Source of the DNA: an uncultured Sutterella sp.
GTDB lineage: Bacteria; Pseudomonadota; Gammaproteobacteria; Burkholderiales; Burkholderiaceae_F
Assembly: GCA_905198475.1 (NCBI GenBank)
Contig: CAJKCQ010000081.1
Location: 1-8,402 of the forward strand
Reading direction: 5' to 3'
DNA length: 8,402 nt
Part shown: positions 5,736-8,402 of the stretch, piece after piece
Numbering within the stretch: position 1 is the first letter of the stretch
How the letters are laid out: each line of letters opens with the position of its first letter
Position numbers and translations under genes: made by a program
Notes under the pieces: generated by a model
The model's input: the letters and a program-made list of their open reading frames with translations, nothing else
What the model was told of the DNA's origin: nothing
Database searches by the model: none

Positions 5736-8231
5736 TCACCGCGTGAGGTCGTATTCCGGGCGGTAGGTCGTGGACTTGACGTTCACGAGTCCGAGGACCG
5801 TGTGCCAGAGGCTCTCCTGCGTCACCTCGCCCGAAGCGCGGGCCCGGAGCTTCTCGCGGCTGATGTGGAAGGTCTTCGCCCATCCGTCGTTCATCCAGAA
5901 GACGGCGGGCACCTGGGTCTGTTCGGCCGGAGCCATCCACCACGGAGCGCCGTGCAGGAAGAGGCCCGACTCACCGAGCGACTCGCCGTGGTCGGAGAGG
6001 TATAGAAGCCCCGCGTCGATGCGGTTCGAGGCACCCTCGAGCGTGCGGATCATTTCTGCGAGGACGTGGTCCGTGTAGCGGATCGAGTTGTCGTAGGCGT
6101 TCACGACCGTCTCGCGCGGGCAGCCGTCCAAGTCCGCGTCGGTGCATTCGGGCCGGAAGGCCTTCCTGGCGTCGTCCGAACGCCGGTAGTAGGCGGGCCC
6201 GTGCGACCCCATCATGTGGAGGAAGAGCACGGTCGGGCGGTCGGCGGGGAGAACTTCGAGTTCGCGCTTCAATTCATCCACGAGCGCTGCGTCCATGCAT
6301 TCCCCGTCGGGGCAGTTCTTCGGGTCGGCGGCCTGGCGGGTCGGGACGCCCGCGCAGGCGCCCTTGCACCCCGACTGGTTGTCCACCCAGAGGACGTTCA
6401 CGCCCGCACGGTGCAGCAGCGCCGGGAGCTGCTCCTCGGAGAGGATGCGTTCGCGGTTGTAGTCGCTCCGGCCGATGCGGCTCATCATGCAGGGCAGCGA
6501 CACGTCCGTCGACGTCCCGCAGGCGGTGACGTGGGGGAAGTTGAGGACGGGGAGCGTCTTGAGTTCGGGCGTCGTGTCGCGGGCGTACCCGTTGAGGCCC
6601 CAGTTCTGCGCGCGGGCGGTCTCGCCCACCACGACCACCAGGACGGCAGGCCGCGTGACCTTGGCTTCGAGCTTCGGCGCCGGGTCCACGATGATCCTCG
6701 GGCGGTTCAGTTCGGGGGAGGCGTCTGCGGCGAGGGTCCTCAGGCCCGAGTAGAAGACGTTCACCGGCGCGATCTGGTAGCGCAGCGTCTTGTCCTGGCG
6801 CATCGCGCCCGCGAAGGACTGGAAGTTGAGGCCGATCACGGCGACGCCGAGGGCGGCGAGCCCCACGGCCTTGCCCGTGCGCCCGAGCGCCTTCAGGGCC
6901 GCTTTCCCGAAGCCCGGCTTCAGGCGGCCGTTCGGGATCTCGCCCACGAGGCCGAGCCAGAGGACCGGAATCAGGGCGGCCAAGAAGACGCAGGCCGAGC
7001 GCCCGGAGAGGTAGCCCAAGGCCTCGCGGCTGTCCGTCGCGATGAAGTTGCGCACCATGTCCGGCGTCATCGTCGTGCCGTAGAGGTAGAGCGCGGCGAA
7101 GGCGGCCGCACCGGTGATGTTCGAGACGAGCAGCAGCCCCCGGCAGACGCGGCGCGGGAAGAGCGCAAAGAGTTCAATGAGCGCGGCGGAGATGAAGATG
7201 AAGGCGAGCGCGGCCCCTGCAGCGAGCGTGAGGGTCGAAGCCGTGGCGACGCCCGAGGCCGAGCCCACGCCCGCGAGGTGCGCGAGCATCGGCGCGTCGA
7301 AGAAGAGCACCCACCAGGCGGCCGTGCCGAAGAGCACCGCGCCCCAGGGGAGGAGGTCTCCCGGGCGCGCCTCGAGGTTCGAGGCGGTGAGAATCTTGGG
7401 TCCAAGGAGCGCAATCACTTTGCGGGAGATCGACGCGCGGTCGAAGACGAGCACGTAGAGGAGCGCTGAGATCGTCCAGTCGATGAGGAAGGACGCGGCG
7501 ACGTGGGAGACGAAGTGCGCGCCCGTCATGCAGCGCGCGATGCCGGCGGCAAGGCCCGAAGCCATGGCGAAGAGGAGCGCGAGCTTCGCGAGCCGCGGCT
7601 TGGCGTCGCGGAGCATGAAGTAGGCCGGAAGGAGGCAAAAGCCGCTTCCCGCCGCGCCCGAGGGCCAGCAGCGCCCGGGCTGCGCGAAGAAGGGGAGTCC
7701 GGGGGCCTTCACGGGCGCCTTTCCGCCAAACGCCTCGACGCTCCAGGGGCAGAAGACGCCCGTGGACTCCTTGAGCCACCAGACCGCGGTCACGCAGAGG
7801 AGGCCTGCCGCCAACGCATAGAGGGTGCGCTTCAGGCCCGCCTCGTAGTCGGCCGCCGCCTCGCCGTCACCGCGCGCCCGCGCCGCGCGCGCACAGTGGA
7901 GCGCAAAGAAGGCGCCCGCCGCGATGCAGAGGAAGATCACGATGGAGGCTACCTTCGGCATGAAGTGCAGCCAGAATTCGATCGACCCCATCGCGTGCCA
8001 GGGCCAGCCGCCGTCGGCGAAGAAGTTCCGCTCAACCGCGAGGTCGAAGGCGTGCGGCGGATTGGTCCAGAGCCAGACGAGGCACCAGAGGGGAAGGATC
8101 AGCCAGAGCGCGAGGCTCCAGGGGCGCACGCCCGTCTGCGGGTCGGGCGCGCAGGCGCAGACGCTGAGGGCGGAGAAGGAGAGCTTCATGGCGAAGATGG
8201 GGGCGGAAGAAACGTTTTCGATGGAGAGCAT
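5736..8231 (-). CDS. eptA: PAP2-like domain fused to EptA/MCR-family phosphoethanolamine transferase
   Basis: An inner-membrane enzyme predicted to move phosphoethanolamine from phosphatidylethanolamine onto lipid A phosphate on the periplasmic side, lowering surface charge. At 831 residues it is far longer than the usual 540-560. Residues 1-265 form a PAP2-like membrane domain: K154...CPW (161-163), CWPSGAAGSGF (188-198), and R233-x5-H239 with H243 and D251. Position 193 is Ala where the family has His. Residues 295-475 hold about five more helices, including the EptA-like TMTPDMVRNF (387-396). The catalytic domain (525-831) has GETAR with E537, CGTSTDVSLPC with nucleophile T575, H677 in GSHGP, D747-H748 in SDHGE, and H760. 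These match MCR-1 E246, T285, H395, D465, H466 and H478. Probable disulfides are C571-C581, C622-C626, C640-C645 and C696-C704. The start is ATG 8231, with GGGAAGA close upstream; ATG 8189 is possible. The symbol denotes family membership. Confidence 0.9.
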   Translation of the reverse strand: MLSIENVSSAPIFAMKLSFSALSVCACAPDPQTGVRPWSLALWLILPLWCLVWLWTNPPHAFDLAVERNFFADGGWPWHAMGSIEFWLHFMPKVASIVIFLCIAAGAFFALHCARAARARGDGEAAADYEAGLKRTLYALAAGLLCVTAVWWLKESTGVFCPWSVEAFGGKAPVKAPGLPFFAQPGRCWPSGAAGSGFCLLPAYFMLRDAKPRLAKLALLFAMASGLAAGIARCMTGAHFVSHVAASFLIDWTISALLYVLVFDRASISRKVIALLGPKILTASNLEARPGDLLPWGAVLFGTAAWWVLFFDAPMLAHLAGVGSASGVATASTLTLAAGAALAFIFISAALIELFALFPRRVCRGLLLVSNITGAAAFAALYLYGTTMTPDMVRNFIATDSREALGYLSGRSACVFLAALIPVLWLGLVGEIPNGRLKPGFGKAALKALGRTGKAVGLAALGVAVIGLNFQSFAGAMRQDKTLRYQIAPVNVFYSGLRTLAADASPELNRPRIIVDPAPKLEAKVTRPAVLVVVVGETARAQNWGLNGYARDTTPELKTLPVLNFPHVTACGTSTDVSLPCMMSRIGRSDYNRERILSEEQLPALLHRAGVNVLWVDNQSGCKGACAGVPTRQAADPKNCPDGECMDAALVDELKRELEVLPADRPTVLFLHMMGSHGPAYYRRSDDARKAFRPECTDADLDGCPRETVVNAYDNSIRYTDHVLAEMIRTLEGASNRIDAGLLYLSDHGESLGESGLFLHGAPWWMAPAEQTQVPAVFWMNDGWAKTFHISREKLRARASGEVTQESLWHTVLGLVNVKSTTYRPEYDLTR

Positions 8232-8240
8232 TCTTCCCGC

Positions 8241-8296
8241 CGACCGTCAACGCCTTGTAAACAGGACGTCAAAGACCCGTCAAAAACGGTGACCGT
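8241..8296 (-). promoter_or_regulatory. Promoter and 11-bp-periodic TTGACG repeat array upstream of the eptA-like gene
   Basis: Read on the minus strand, four consecutive 11-mers run toward the gene: TTTGACGGGTC (8284-8274), TTTGACGTCCT (8273-8263), GTTTACAAGGC (8262-8252) and GTTGACGGTCG (8251-8241). TTGACG recurs in units 1, 2 and 4 at exactly 11 and 22 bp, and unit 3 is degenerate. The first TTGACG (8283-8278) can serve as a -35 element, with TACAAG (8259-8254) as a -10 at 18-bp spacing, placing transcription start near 8247 and giving a very short leader. One-turn direct repeats are the usual binding pattern of OmpR/PmrA-type response regulators, which control eptA in other bacteria. The regulator here is unknown. 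ACGGT-G-ACCGT (8286-8296) abuts the array. Confidence 0.5.
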
Positions 8297-8402
8297 CCTC
8301 AGTCGGGAGTGGTGTCTCCGATGCGGAGGTTCTTGGAAGTCGCTCCTGTCAACAGGATTGCCGCAGGAGTCCCCTTCCTTCAGGTGGGGGAGGAATGCGG
8401 CA
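8297..8402. other. Non-coding end of window upstream of the eptA-like gene
   Basis: No gene or promoter could be supported here. Two short dyads are visible: CTCCG-ATG-CGGAG (8316-8328) and CCTGT-CA-ACAGG (8345-8356). The second contains TTGACA on the minus strand, but no -10 element lies at the right distance. The region may belong to the upstream neighbour outside the window. Confidence 0.35.

Noticed and set aside
6066..7469. 467-codon open frame antisense to the eptA-like gene
   Set aside because: Its composition is dominated by Arg, Glu, Gly and Val, a typical high-GC antisense shadow, and it lies entirely within the well-supported transferase gene.
8347..8352. TTGACA on the minus strand as a -35 element for the eptA-like gene
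   Set aside because: No sequence resembling a -10 element lies 16-18 bp downstream. The promoter nearer the gene fits better.
1..8402. CRISPR array, tRNA, rRNA, insertion sequence or phage element
   Set aside because: Read through on both strands, I saw no regularly spaced repeats, cloverleaf-like gene, transposase motif or terminal inverted repeats.

Overview
The window comes from a GC-rich Gram-negative genome. A classical autotransporter with a C-terminal outer-membrane barrel and an EptA-type lipid A phosphoethanolamine transferase both require an outer membrane with lipid A. The barrel and linker style (RLGDVRDGSGKVGAWARVYG) resembles the large autotransporter families I associate with gut Betaproteobacteria such as Sutterellaceae. 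That taxonomic guess rests on memory, not on a search.

Layout. 1-133: non-coding, with a strong bidirectional hairpin terminator at 57-95. 134-1465 (-): a 12-helix major facilitator superfamily exporter. 1466-1812: divergent intergenic region. 1813-2679 (+): a 288-residue soluble helical protein that I do not recognise. 2680-3129: intergenic region and leader of the next gene. 3130-5468 (+): an autotransporter that is out of frame in this copy because of a run of ten G inside its signal-peptide codons. 5469-5735: intergenic region with two tandem hairpin terminators. 5736-8231 (-): an 831-residue fusion of a PAP2-type phosphatase-like membrane domain to a complete EptA/MCR-type phosphoethanolamine transferase. 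8232-8402: its upstream region, with an 11-bp-periodic TTGACG repeat array overlapping a plausible promoter.

The most interesting observation is the G10 tract at 3174-3183. The start with the good ribosome-binding site (ATG 3130) opens a typical Sec signal peptide that runs into TAG at 3184. The reading frame just past the tract continues with a signal-cleavage motif (VALA|A) and then the whole passenger and barrel. Eight or eleven G would join the two; ten or nine G do not. This is the classic architecture of an on/off phase-variable surface protein, caught here in the OFF phase, unless the tract length is a sequencing error.

The second is the PAP2-EptA fusion. The transferase half keeps every catalytic residue and disulfide cysteine I can place against MCR-1/EptA. 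The PAP2 half matches its family closely but has Ala where the catalytic motif-2 His should be.

No operons longer than one gene are evident: the four genes alternate in strand and each looks like its own transcription unit. Two of them remodel the cell surface, one by a switchable outer-membrane protein and one by lipid A charge modification, but nothing here shows a direct functional link.
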